Source: Isoetes taiwanensis (taxonomy: Eukaryota; Streptophyta; Lycopodiopsida; Isoetales; Isoetaceae). Taken from it: a DNA stretch of 64,000 nt. Location of the stretch: positions 7,551,132-7,615,131 of the forward strand of contig JAJEKV010000011.1 in assembly GCA_021234155.1 (NCBI GenBank), given 5' to 3'. Numbering within the stretch: the first letter of the stretch is position 1; each line of letters starts with the position of its first letter. Made by a program: the position numbers and the translations under genes. This document shows, piece by piece, positions 11,506 to 21,460 of this stretch. The notes under the pieces were generated by a model. It had not been told where the DNA came from. It ran no database searches and worked only from the letters and a program-made list of their open reading frames with translations.

Positions 11506-12178
11506 TGGATATCTAATGGAAGAGGATTGATATTATCCTATTTATATTTCCTTATTTATATTACTCATGAATAAAGGAATCGCAACCTCTCAATGCAATT
11601 CAAGTTTCAATATAGTAGAAATAATAATAAATAACTCTAAAATATTTATAAAAAAAAAATCCTTCAGATATATATCTATGACATTGGAGCAATCTAGATA
11701 AGTGAAGACCTGTCAAATACAAGGAGATATCAACTCTCAGACGTCATCAAGTAAAGAATATCTAGCCTTATAATAGGGGGTTATATTTGTATTTTTGTGC
11801 GATTTCCGTTATGGTTTTGGTATGATTTAGTGGTATATTTGCGTGGAAGTAGTAATGCGTACATCTACAGTGCGCTAGTGACGATTTTCAATGGTCTTAT
11901 CACTTTTGAATCACAATTTACAATGATCTTATCGCTTTATTTTTTGAAAACTGTATAATGGCTGGCTCTTTCCATGCAAGAATCAACCCTTGTATCCTAG
12001 GGTTCCAAGAAAAGGAAAAAGGGCAGCTTCAGTTTTGTTGCAGGGTCCAATCCTGGCCGGATCTATCTGCAAGCTCGGTTTTGATTCGCCAGGGCTGTCG
12101 AAGAACAAAGGCATCGTCAGCCACCTAGATCCAACAGAAGAAGATTCTTTCTTTATAGATTTTGTGCTGTAAAAATGT
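11506..12178. other. 3' flank of the CCR-like gene, AT-rich
   Basis: Likely 3' UTR and intergenic DNA: AATAAA-type sequences such as ATGAATAAAGG occur near 11568. The block at 11785-11880 (TTTTGTGCGATTTCCGTTATGG to CGTACATCTACAGTGCGC) is related to 38670-38760, so it belongs to a dispersed repeat. 11990-12172 has a 60-codon ORF that I do not consider real. Confidence 0.45.
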
Positions 12179-12186
12179 CTCCACAC

Positions 12187-12586
12187 CAGTGTAGGTTATG
12201 TACGCGTACGTTACGTTTTCCATACTTGACGTACCGTACCCGTACGTACTGTATGTACTTATTCATTTTGTACATCAAATAAAAAAAAATCTGGTTTGTT
12301 GTTTACGTACGCGTACGGTACGTACTTTATAAGTACAGTACAGGTACGGTATGTACTTTATAGGTACGGTACAAGTACTTTTCAAAAAAAAAATAAAAAA
12401 AATTAATTTTTTTCGGTTAACGTACGTACCGTATGTATTTTATGGTATCGTACGTACCGTACGCGTACTTTAAACAACTTCTTTTGACGTATGTTTGTAC
12501 GTTAAACTGGCCATCGTACGTTACCCCATACTGTACGTTGCATATGTACTGTACACGTACGGTACAGAAAGTACGGTACTACACTG
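12187..12586. mobile_element. hAT-type MITE, GTAC-rich, 400 bp
   Basis: The ends are CAGTGTAG and CTACACTG, and the element is flanked by the perfect 8 bp duplication CTCCACAC (12179-12186 and 12587-12594). An 8 bp duplication with CA-G termini is the hallmark of hAT transposons. The inside is built from dozens of GTAC-centred palindromic words (GTACGTAC, CGTACGGTAC) plus two A-tracts, with no ORF, so it is non-autonomous. Confidence 0.9.
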
Positions 12587-12594
12587 CTCCACAC

Positions 12595-14475
12595 CACTAG
12601 ATCCTAATTAACCCATGAATGTCGTGGAGGGAATTGTAGCCTAAACATTTGGATTACATTGTGCTTATCAGCATGGACAGAGATGATCAAGAGAGTGCTC
12701 ACTTTATTGAAACTGTATGCCACATCAAAGTGAAGAAGCCATAAGTGTTAGGTATGTTTAAGCATCTGTAGATGTTCTTTCTATGAGCATTAAGACGACT
12801 TCTTAGATATGCCGAGGCTCTATGTAACAATTGCCCACATTCCTACATTGTTGTTTTTTAACAGATCGCAATCAAGTTGCATTGTTGAGGGGCTATTTTA
12901 CAAATATTGTTTCTCTAATTTTAGTTAAAAACTTGGCTTTTCATTCATAGCATATTTTGTGTGATACAGATCAGTGTAGTCATTGTCAAAGGAATGAGCA
13001 ATGGGGTTCCAGTTGCATTCAAATAGCAAGTTGACTTCGAGATTTTTCATGAATGTTTTCCAGTGAAGCCATGTTCACAGTGGTTGTTGTTAGTATGTTT
13101 CTTCTTCTGCCAGATGGGATTTGTTTCTGCTCATGCCATATAATTTTATGCTAAAGATTTTGAAAGACTGGGACGAAGATCGATCAGATAGCAGAAGCTT
13201 ACCTGGAGGGTTTGTTGTAGCTTAGGAATAGAGCTTCAAGTATTTTAATTGATGGTTGTATGACCTCCAAATTCTCTACATATGCTATGACATTGTAAGG
13301 CTTTTCTCTAGTATAATTCAGAAGTTATGAATTCTCACATATAGTGTATTAGAGGACTTTTTCTCAGGAGTTCCTGGAATTCCATCTCAAATTTTTTTTT
13401 TCACGGGAATTTGGTCATGGTCAAAGAGGTGTACTAGCATGAAGTCTGTTGATGCTCAATCCCTGGCTTAACAAGACTACTTGCAGCATTTGTGGCATTT
13501 CCCTCTCTTTTATATTGGCGTATTCTGCTGGAAAGTTATAGTTTCTATAAACGTTGCACTTCAGCTTCCTTGCTCAAAAGTTTTAAAGCAGGGGATGTAG
13601 AACTAGCATATTGTTTGAAATTTCTAGCTTGTGGTTGGCCAAGGGTAAAGGATGAATAATGCATTGATTGAGCAGCTGCATTACGCAGTTCCGAATGCGA
13701 TTTCCTGTTCCAGGCACTAGGTTTAGTGAAACAATTGAACAATAGCAAGTTGTTTCCAAAAAAGAGCTTGCCCTTGCAATATGATGATCAATTTGATTCA
13801 AAAGCTATAACTTGGAAGCCCCCTTGCACTTAAATTGGTTTTGAATTCAGAAGGAGCACCTCTTGTAAGGTGTGGTAATCATGTTGGGTGTGTAGGAAAC
13901 AAACTATCTCTATTTTTTGGAGATGTCAAGGAGTATTACTTGGCTTAAATTTAGGTATTAAATACGTTTCATTTGTTTTGCAAAGTGATAGTTTAGTTTG
14001 AGGGAAATAGTTTAGTTTTATATAGCTTGCTTTATTAGTCTCATGGCACCTATCTATATCTTCTCTATACATATATTCATCTATTACCATTACTTTATTT
14101 GTTTTGAATATAACCTCATGGAAACTACAAAGAATTCTTTACGAGATTTCATTGTCAATTTATGTAAGCTACCATATTGCTACCATGTTGCAATAAATTT
14201 ATATTGTGGTTATTTTTACTTTTTGGGTTGCCCCTAGGGGGGCAAACCTTGTTTTATGTGGGTTTTTGGCATATCCTGGGTATATGCTAGAATATCCCCA
14301 GGATATGCTGGTGACTGCTACAAACCCATTGTCACCAGTAAACTGGCGGTCAGTTGGGTTCTGGATCGCCCGACACTCCAACCCGGTAACTGGCAGCTCC
14401 AATCTAAGAACATATCTCGGTGCTCCTGGTGGTGATGGCGTCCCTTGGTAGATACCATGAGCTTTCATGCCGGAT
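12595..14475. other. Region without recognisable genes
   Basis: AT-rich with only short ORFs. 14200-14460 is less AT-rich and contains an inverted pair around GGCATATCCTGGGTATATGC / ATATCCCCAGGATATGC. Its function is unknown. Confidence 0.45.
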
Positions 14476-14736
14476 TTACCATTTCCGGAGCTCAGAGAGC
14501 ATTTCTGTATAACATTTGGGGCTTCTTAGTTCCTGGATTTTAATTGTGTCCATAGATCTGCAATGGCTCATGTAAGAAGAGCAATCTGAACCTGTCTCTT
14601 CAGACGTACTAGATGAGGAGCCACTAGAATGATCAAGTTTTCGCAACACAAATTTGAGCGAACGCACGACCTCCAAAGCTATTGCAGCCTTCACTTGACC
14701 TCTGCGTACCTGCTTTGTGCACTTGGATCCTGCCAT
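14476..14736 (-). CDS. Possible small serine-rich protein, 86 codons
   Basis: From the ATG at 14736 the minus strand encodes MAGSKCTKQVRRGQVKAAI, a basic helical stretch (EVVRSLKFVLRKL), then a Ser/Thr/Glu-rich segment (SSGSSSSTSEETGSDCSSY) and a basic tail. A longer frame starts at 14871, but its extra 45 residues look like leader or untranslated DNA. I do not recognise the family. Codon use is unremarkable and there is no neighbouring operon-like context. It could be a spurious ORF or an exon of a gene lying mostly elsewhere. Confidence 0.3.
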   Translation of the reverse strand: MAGSKCTKQVRRGQVKAAIALEVVRSLKFVLRKLDHSSGSSSSTSEETGSDCSSYMSHCRSMDTIKIQELRSPKCYTEMLSELRKW

Positions 14737-14871
14737 GACTAAGCTGTAAAGAAGAATGCCGGAATTGAGAACTCTGAAGAAGAGGAGTAAACGGATGCTG
14801 TTGTTGGATCTAACACACAATGGCCATCTTATAAAGCAAGTGTAAATTGTAAAGCACATGGTCTGTTCCAA

Positions 14872-15220
14872 GTGTACATGTTGCTCAATTTTTTATGTTG
14901 ACATGAGTTCCAGGTGCATTTAAGCACATGGCTTGTCTTGTTTTTTTTAAAAACCTCATGTTGTTTAAGCTAGATTATGATTTATCCTCATGGCTATATA
15001 CATAATGCACTAAAGGGCAGATGACCACAATCTAATTTCAAAAGACAAATTGTGGCTCAGGCAGCAGATAGTGGATTCAACATGTTGCATCTAACAAATA
15101 AGAATTCATTCTTTATGTATATCAGCTATTGGGCAAGAGATCAAATTGCGAGACGCACTCTTGTTTATATGTAGATGCTCCAAGATCTTAATAATTGCTT
15201 GTTTTTTCTTTTTGTTTCAG
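14872..15220. other. AT-rich DNA before the ARIADNE pseudogene
   Basis: The upstream RING-IBR-RING exons expected for an ARIADNE gene are not visible here. The stretch ends in a usable polypyrimidine-AG acceptor at 15220. Confidence 0.4.
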
Positions 15221-16473
15221 GCTTTGCTTGGGTGCATGGTCTGAACACGGTAAAAGAACAGGAGGGTTCTATGCCTGCAATCGATACGAGGCTGCAAAAC
15301 AAGAGGGCGTTGTATGTTATGTTGTTGCGTCTTAATCATGCAATATTTTCTTGTTATGTTATGTTTATGGCTGATGTGGTTTTGTTTTGCAGTATGATGA
15401 GGCTGAGAGGCGTAGGGAGATGGCAAAAAATTCATTGGAACGTTATACGCATTACTATGAACGTTGGGCTACAAATAAATCAGTTATGTCATACTTTTGT
15501 TTTTAGCAAGTTGAGATGTATCAGCTTTGTTAGTTATCTATGTTAATATTTTGGCTACTAATTGGACGCGGACATTGTAAACAGTCAAGGGCAAAGGCAC
15601 TTTCAGATCTCCATCAAACGCAACCTGTTCAGGTATAAGTGCTGGCGCAAGTTGTATTGAGGAAAGTCTGGCACTCATCTCTTCTGTTATTAGACACTTA
15701 TCCTTTAGATTGAAAAACTTCGTGATAAACAGTGTCAACCAGTGTCTCAACTGAAGTTTGTCACTGAAGCATGGCTTCAGGTATGCACAATGAACTTGTT
15801 GGTTTTCATAAAAAAGTAATTATCAATGTTATTCTACAGATTGTTGAATGCCGTCGCATTCTTAAGTAACATGTCTTGACTGAAAACTACATAACTTCAC
15901 AGGTGAGGCTGAAGCTGGTCTGGAGCGCCTTCATCAGTGAGCAGAAAAAGATTTACAAGTTTTCCTTGATGGAGAAATACCTGCGCAGACTGCATTTAAT
16001 GAGTTCCGCACAAAGTTAGCGGGACTTACCAGGTGGTTTGTTTGTTTTGACTTTGCCAGCCTTGCTTATTATGCTGCGCAAATTTTACCCAAACATGGCA
16101 TGCCATTTTAGTCAGCCCTTTGCATGCAAGTGGGAAAGATTGTGATTTAAATCTCCATAAAATTAGAAATTAGGTGCGCAGCATAATATGTCATTTGATG
16201 TCTTTGCAGCATTACGAGGACATACTTCGAGAACCTTCTGCGTGCTGACGTCGACAATTCTAAAGGTCCAGCTGGGAGCAAAAGTACTGCGGCAGCTCTA
16301 AGGCGTCTGGCAGTTCAAAGGGCAAGGGGGGCAGAGGTAAAGGTGGAAGCTCAAAGAGTGGTGGGACAAGTCATATTGGTGATGAAAATGGCTATTGGTC
16401 TTGTGAACACTGCACTTTTGGAAATCCAATGTCTGCCTCTGCCGGCATGATGTGCAGTAATGTGAGGAGCTAA
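15221..16473 (+). pseudogene. ARIADNE-type RBR E3 ubiquitin ligase, 3' half only (ARI7/ARI8-like)
   Basis: Exon-like blocks with AG/GT borders: 15221-15311 ([19 protein letters not shown]), 15393-15482 ([20 protein letters not shown]), 15585-15632, 15709-15780 (SQLKFVTEAWLQ), 15840-15866 (IVECRRILK), 15903-16032 (GEAEAGLERLHQ, then a stop, then FNEFRTKLAGLT) and 16210-16473 (TYFENL, a G/S/K-rich linker, GYWSCEHCTFGNP). This order matches the Ariadne helical domain and C-terminal RanBP2-like zinc finger of plant ARI proteins, which move ubiquitin from E2 to substrate. The RBR exons are absent. One exon between 15866 and 15903 is missing, there is an in-frame TGA near 15938, and there is a frameshift near 16283. 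The last zinc-finger cysteine pair is damaged. The retained introns argue for truncation of a gene copy and against retroposition. Confidence 0.88.
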
Positions 16474-17961
16474 TAGCCATGAACCTGCTATGTACATCCC
16501 AGTGTGGTGTAGCCACCCTCGTGTATAACTGCCATCTCTGACATCAAGTGGGGTACATGATTCTGAATTACACATCTTTATGTTGTTTAGCCCTCTGTCA
16601 GTTGAGGCATCCATGCCCTCAATTCATTATCATTGTAAAAAATTACATATATAGTAGTACAATATATCCTGCCTATCTGTGCCAAAGGTTAAGTTGCTTT
16701 TTATCAACTTACCGCTTCTAACAGGGAATGTAGCAATGCCATTTCCCTCTTATGTTCTGTGAGAAAGCGTGGTGTTAGTTCATTTGCTTTGCAGTTGGAC
16801 TGCTGCAGCTCACATCTGTATAGACGCCTTTGTACCATGCCATCAAATATCTTCTGCAAAGAAAAAAGATATAAAACTGGTAGGAGACATCGATGTCCAG
16901 CCCACCCTTTAGTGTTTAAAATTTGATATTTCAACCACTCGGTTTCGGTGTTGTGATGGAAGTGGACAGCTGAGAATATTATTGACTAGAATTGCTTGTT
17001 GTTTAAGAATTTGTTCCTGACAGTTTAATGAATTAGAAATCCAACTAGTAGAGTAGTTTAGGAGTATCTTTTGAATCATATTGAGGACTTTTTGTTGAAA
17101 ATAGTATTTACACATTTTTTAATTCATGTAAAATTATTTTTACTACTTTGTGCACACAATTTCAACAAAAGGTCATTTTACATTCTATAAAACACCCTTG
17201 TGGGCGGATCAAATCATATTCCCCCAAATTGGTTAGGGTCCCAAGAATAAAAACTTCCCCGGTTTTCTCCCTATGGAAACCTCTTCAGCTTCCACGTAAA
17301 ACCTGGGGTTTTCAATGTTGCTAGCTTGGGGAGGTTTTCATAAAATACCAAAAATATATTATAAGTTTATGATCTTTTTTAATTTACGACAATAGCTATT
17401 CATAATTAACCTAGATTTAGTCTACGAAGAGATTTAATCTCTTCTTTTTCGTGTACAATGTTTCTATTTCAGTTCTATGTAGGCTTTTCTAGATAAAACA
17501 TGCCAGTTCTTGAAGCAGATTCCTGAAGTAACGTCCCTCTTTGGCGATTCAAGCAATTGATTTTGCAAGGGGTTCATAGCAACGGGTTTGGTGGATTTGG
17601 GCAGTGGATTTGGCGGATTTTTGGGGATATGGGCGATGGATTTGGGTGATGTCACGCGCTCTCAAACTCCTAATGTATTAGTTCGAATACTGTTGGAGGA
17701 AGAGTCGTCCAAGCTTTGTTAGAAACGCCACAAAAAGTTGAAGGCGTTCTTCCTCAGGGGCAAATATGTGAGCAACAACTAGTCCTAGGCATAAAGAAGA
17801 GGAAAATAGTTGCCAACTTTACTGAACTTGAAAGTGAACAAGCAACAACAAGCATGGATGGTACATGGATGTTGTGGAAATAACAAGTACCACAAGCAAT
17901 GGCAGCTCCAAGGATGAAAAAGAGGAAGATCATTCCCCATCAGCATAATATAGTGCCTCAG
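16474..17961. other. Region without recognisable genes
   Basis: AT-rich. 17640-17960 may hold more of the degraded gene whose Dof-like end follows (acidic and polar frames with several stops), but no continuous coding frame is visible. Confidence 0.4.
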
Positions 17962-18117
17962 GATGGCCCGTAGTGTTCTAGTTATGACACCTACTTCGAC
18001 TACTTCAATGGAAATCCACATCAACCGAAGTATAGGTGTATGAGCTGCAAGAGAGAATGGAATTTTGGGGGACGTTGACAGCCTAGGAAATCCAAGGGCA
18101 AAGCTGTCGTCTCATAA
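17962..18117 (+). pseudogene. Dof-like zinc-finger remnant
   Basis: One frame reads (stop)-CSSYDTYFDYFNGNPHQPKY then RCMSCKREWNFGGR, a stop, and a short Lys-rich tail. The pattern C-x-S-x-x-T-x-F-x-Y-x-N, Q-P-x-x, C-x-x-C-R, W-x-x-G-G follows the plant-specific Dof DNA-binding domain. The first CPxC pair is broken by a stop and the conserved tail after GG is cut by another stop. I infer a decayed Dof gene or a captured fragment. A different CX2C finger is possible. Confidence 0.45.
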
Positions 18118-18700
18118 CTTAACATCTGAAAACATTCGGCCACTTGCATATGCTTATTGAAATTGTGCAAGCCACTTGTATATAGTTATTGACATTGTAA
18201 ACTTGCCATTTTGAATTGAAAATACAATGATGTCCTTCTTTTGTAAGAATTCATGTTTACCTTTCGTTCTCTTTTGAGTATGTTTTTATTCCAGTCCTTT
18301 ATGCATTTTATGTTTTCATTGTGTTGATAGATAGCAAGCAGTTCTTTCTCATTATGCAGGAAATTGGTACTGATTATTGTCATGTTTTCTGAGTTGGCAG
18401 GTTCTATTTCTGTGGAACTTTGTTTAGCATACTAAAAGGCATAGATTTTGCCCAATAGTTTGTTGCTTCAGTGTAACTATTTTGCCTAATAGTTTCTCTC
18501 TATTCAATTGATGCTGCAATAGCAAATAGATAATGCTCCTCTCCTAAGGTAGTGAGCCCATTAACATGGTTTTCTGGCATTGATTATTTTTAAATGAAAT
18601 ACAAGAATCATGACTGGATAGCAATTAGACAAGGATGTGCCTTGTTGCACTGATGACATTTGTTGAATGGAATAATGGGATTTACCTCACCATGGACTGA
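18118..18700. other. AT-rich flank of the LTR retrotransposon
   Basis: No gene seen. This is the pre-insertion flank, ending in the CCAAT target site. Confidence 0.5.
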
Positions 18701-18705
18701 CCAAT
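18701..18705. repeat. Target-site duplication CCAAT (left)
   Basis: Identical to 37091-37095, directly outside the two LTRs. Five bases is the normal duplication for Ty3/gypsy integrase. Confidence 0.93.
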
Positions 18706-19217
18706 TGTTAGTCATGTGCCTCCTGGTACAGGACTATTCATGCATACGACAGACCAGGTCAAGAACAAGGACCCGCAGTCAACCACGGGTCAGCCATCCA
18801 AGGCCCCGCAGAAGACCAAGCAGCAGCCACTCAAGAGACGCCACTCAGACAAGTGACGGGCCATCACCGCCCGCGTCAGCGTGATCCCAGGCACCTCAAG
18901 AGGCACCGCCAGCATTCCTGCAAATCAGGCCTCCTTCAAGGAGTCGGCACCGAAATCAGTCAGAGTGTCTATATTGGGCCAAAGGCCATTGTACTATATA
19001 TATGAGTAGAGTTAGCATATGATGGCTAGATGAGTTTTGAGTCTTGACTCTTTTCAGTCTTCTCATTTTCCTCTCATTGTTCTCTTTGTTCTGTTTTCTT
19101 CTTCTTGTTCTCTTCTTGCAAATCCCGCGTGACATAGCCCCCCGGATTCTCCTGTTAGATCCACGGGTCCTCACAGAGGGCTGTCTTCCAGGAGTTCCCG
19201 AACCCAGACCCCAAACA
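18706..19217 (+). repeat. 5' LTR, 512 bp
   Basis: Starts TGTTAGTC and ends CCAAACA (TG...CA). It matches the 3' LTR over its first ~300 bp and last ~25 bp with only a few differences. The ~187 bp middle (about 19006-19192), including a C/T-rich tract, is missing from the 3' copy. A TATATATA stretch at 18995-19003 could be the promoter TATA box. Confidence 0.95.
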
Positions 19218-19218
19218 C

Positions 19219-19234
19219 TGTCGCCGCTGCCGGG
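19219..19234 (+). promoter_or_regulatory. Primer binding site, tRNA-Asp type
   Basis: TGTCGCCGCTGCCGGG lies one base after the 5' LTR. It differs at two positions from TGGCGCCGTTGCCGGG, the complement of the plant tRNA-Asp 3' end used by Athila-type elements to prime minus-strand DNA. Confidence 0.8.
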
Positions 19235-19264
19235 TCTGATTCAATCCTACTTTCTTCTGTCGCC

Positions 19265-20954
19265 ATGTCTGTCCGAAACTTCACGCCAGAAGAACTCCTT
19301 TCTCAGACGGCATCTCGCTTGGAGCGCCATCATCGAAGGGAAACTGTTCGCGACATGTATGGATCTGCTTATGACATTGAGGGAGGCCACATTCGGTCTA
19401 GGGCTCAGTCGGCGCCACCCACCCCTCGTGTCCTGTCTCGTCCCAGTTCCCCGCCCCAAGCGTGCAAACATTGCTCACAACCTTAGTCACCTCATCACTA
19501 TCAGGAGCCCTATCAGGCTCAACCTTACTTTCATACCCCTGAACATGCCTACATCCATCACTCTTCAGGCCATATGCCTCTTCCTTCACAACCATCATCT
19601 CCCCCGGGTGGGCAGGGATATCCACAGGTCTCTTTTGCGCCTACCCAGGAATTTCCTTTCCCTACATTTCCCACCGCTCTTCCTGTTTACAACCTTACCG
19701 ACCTCAAAACCAATGCTCAGACACCTTCAGTACCTCCACCGCAATCACCCCTTCATCAAGGTCCTTCAGGCACCATGCCACCACCAACTCCACCTCAATA
19801 TACACACTATACTGTTCCTGTCCAGCCAAGCACTTTCACATCTACCTTTCAGACTCTTAAACTGACTTATCCCACCTTTGGCAACACGAAAGGCAAACCT
19901 TTAGACCAAAGTGCTCAGGCCCACATGGAAGAATTTGAGGCTCTGGCTGTCCTGAATGGTCATGCGCAACCTCAACTGAAATTCCACATCTTTCCCACCA
20001 CACTGCGTGGCTCTCCTCATCAATGGCTCATGTCCAACAAAAGCCACTGGAAACAAGATTGGTCCGAAATGAGAACTGCTTTTCTTTCTCATTATGGGAC
20101 CACGGATGATGATCAACTTCATCTCAAGCAACTCAATGACCTTCAACAGAGCCTGAGTTCCGCCGGGATTTTGCGGATCGACTTCACATTCTCGCCAAGA
20201 ACTCAAGGAGTACCCAACACGAGCCGGATCTTGGTCCGGTTTCTCCAAGGACTTCCTCCAGCTATCAGACTCATGACGGAATACCTGCGTCCGAAGACTT
20301 TGGAGCAGGCTATCGACCTTGTCAATCACTCCGTCAATGTTTCCTCCCGTGGCGTGGCTCTTCAGGAGCTCCCTTTCATTCCACCTGTCATGGTTCCACA
20401 GACGGCTGTCCAGCCTCAACACGCCAATCCGCAGCGCAGTCAGATTTGGTGCCATATCTGCAAATACCAAGGCCACTTGGCAAATGAGTGCAACTCCACC
20501 AATGGCCCGCCTCATTGCAAAAGATGCAACATGTGCAATCATGCCACGGAAGAGTGCACTCGCACTCATCCAACACCTTTCCGCAACAAACTGGTTTATC
20601 AAGTGCAAGCCACACCTCAGCAACAATCGCACTATCAGCAGCCACCACTACAGGCGCAACCAAATCCACTTTATCAGCAACAGGAGCAACAACGGGGACC
20701 CAACCCACGTCCTCCTTTTGATCCTTCTAAAGCTTAGTGTTATCACTGTCAAGAATGGGGTCATACCACCACGGCGTGTCCTCAACTTCCACAAGTTCAG
20801 GTGCAGCTTCCTGGCACCAATCAGACCACATCGGTCCGCCTCACGGCTTACCAACTCTGGATTGCTAATGGCAAACAAGGCCCGCGTCCTGTTCTTAAGA
20901 AGCCACCTCGCGCGCCTCAGCAATCACGTTATCAACCAGCTCCTGCACATCAAC
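19265..20954 (+). pseudogene. gag, N-terminal part, frameshifted; interrupted by the CACTA insertion
   Basis: ATG at 19265 starts MSVRNFTPEELL and runs to a stop at about 19484. A shifted frame then continues from about 19487 to 20737. A Pro/Gln-rich segment precedes the capsid-like gag domain (FHIFPTTLRGSPHQWL, then WKQDWSEMRTAFLSHYG), and two CX2CX4HX4C zinc knuckles follow (CHICKYQGHLANEC and CKRCNMCNHATEEC). The TAG at 20735 falls directly before a third knuckle, CYHCQEWGHTTTAC. Between about 20155 and 20320 the retained frame looks shifted from the ancestral one. The coding continues past the CACTA insertion at 30414. Gag packages element RNA. This copy would yield only truncated protein. 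Confidence 0.85.
20952..20954. repeat. Target-site duplication AAC (left) of CACTA element
   Basis: Matches AAC at 30414-30416. Three bases is the signature of CACTA (En/Spm) transposition. Confidence 0.85.
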
Positions 20955-20970
20955 CACAAGGCACCCAAAA

Positions 20971-21460
20971 GTTTAACCACTATAATAAACCACTGATAAA
21001 CCACTATAGATGTGGTTTTTTATGATAAAAATTTCATTCTTAATAAAAACCACATAACATAGTGGTTTTTATAACTAGTATGTGGTTATTTATGTTGGTT
21101 TTTTGTTATAGCGTGGCTTTTGAAAACCAAAGTTAGTTTATTTTATGGTTTCTAATATCAATGGTGGTCATTTATGTTGGTTTTCTAATGTGCCATGGTT
21201 ATTACTTTGTTATTGGTTTGTAGCATGGTTTTTCAACGCCACTTTAAATATGGTAATGGTTTTCTATTGACACAAAGTTGAAGTACTTTATGGTGTGGTT
21301 TTTTAACCAATTTAAATGCCATGGTGGTTATTCATGCTAGTTTTCTATTATCACAATTTATGTTATAAAATGGTTGTGGTTTATAGCATAGTTTCAATAC
21401 TGAGCTAATTGTCATGGCGATTGTTCATAAATATCACCTAAAAAGATGTGGCTATCCGTA
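20971..21460. repeat. CACTA left subterminal repeat region
   Basis: Many copies in both orientations of ACCACTATA, ACCACATA and TGGTTTTT-type words, e.g. AAACCACTGATAAACCACT and ATGTGGTTTTTTATG near 20990-21030. In En/Spm elements such arrays bind the TNPA-type regulator. Confidence 0.75.

Noticed and set aside
19044-19865. 273-codon plus-strand ORF overlapping the 5' LTR and gag
   Set aside because: It crosses the LTR end and primer site in a frame that lacks gag motifs. The gag domain and zinc knuckles are in another frame.
19901-20632. 243-codon minus-strand ORF in gag
   Set aside because: Shadow of the gag coding strand, which carries the CCHC knuckles.
20955-20970. hAT or Mutator identity for the 9.46 kb element
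   Set aside because: The flanks share only the 3 bp AAC directly at the ends and the termini start with CAC, which fits CACTA. No 8 or 9 bp duplication exists.
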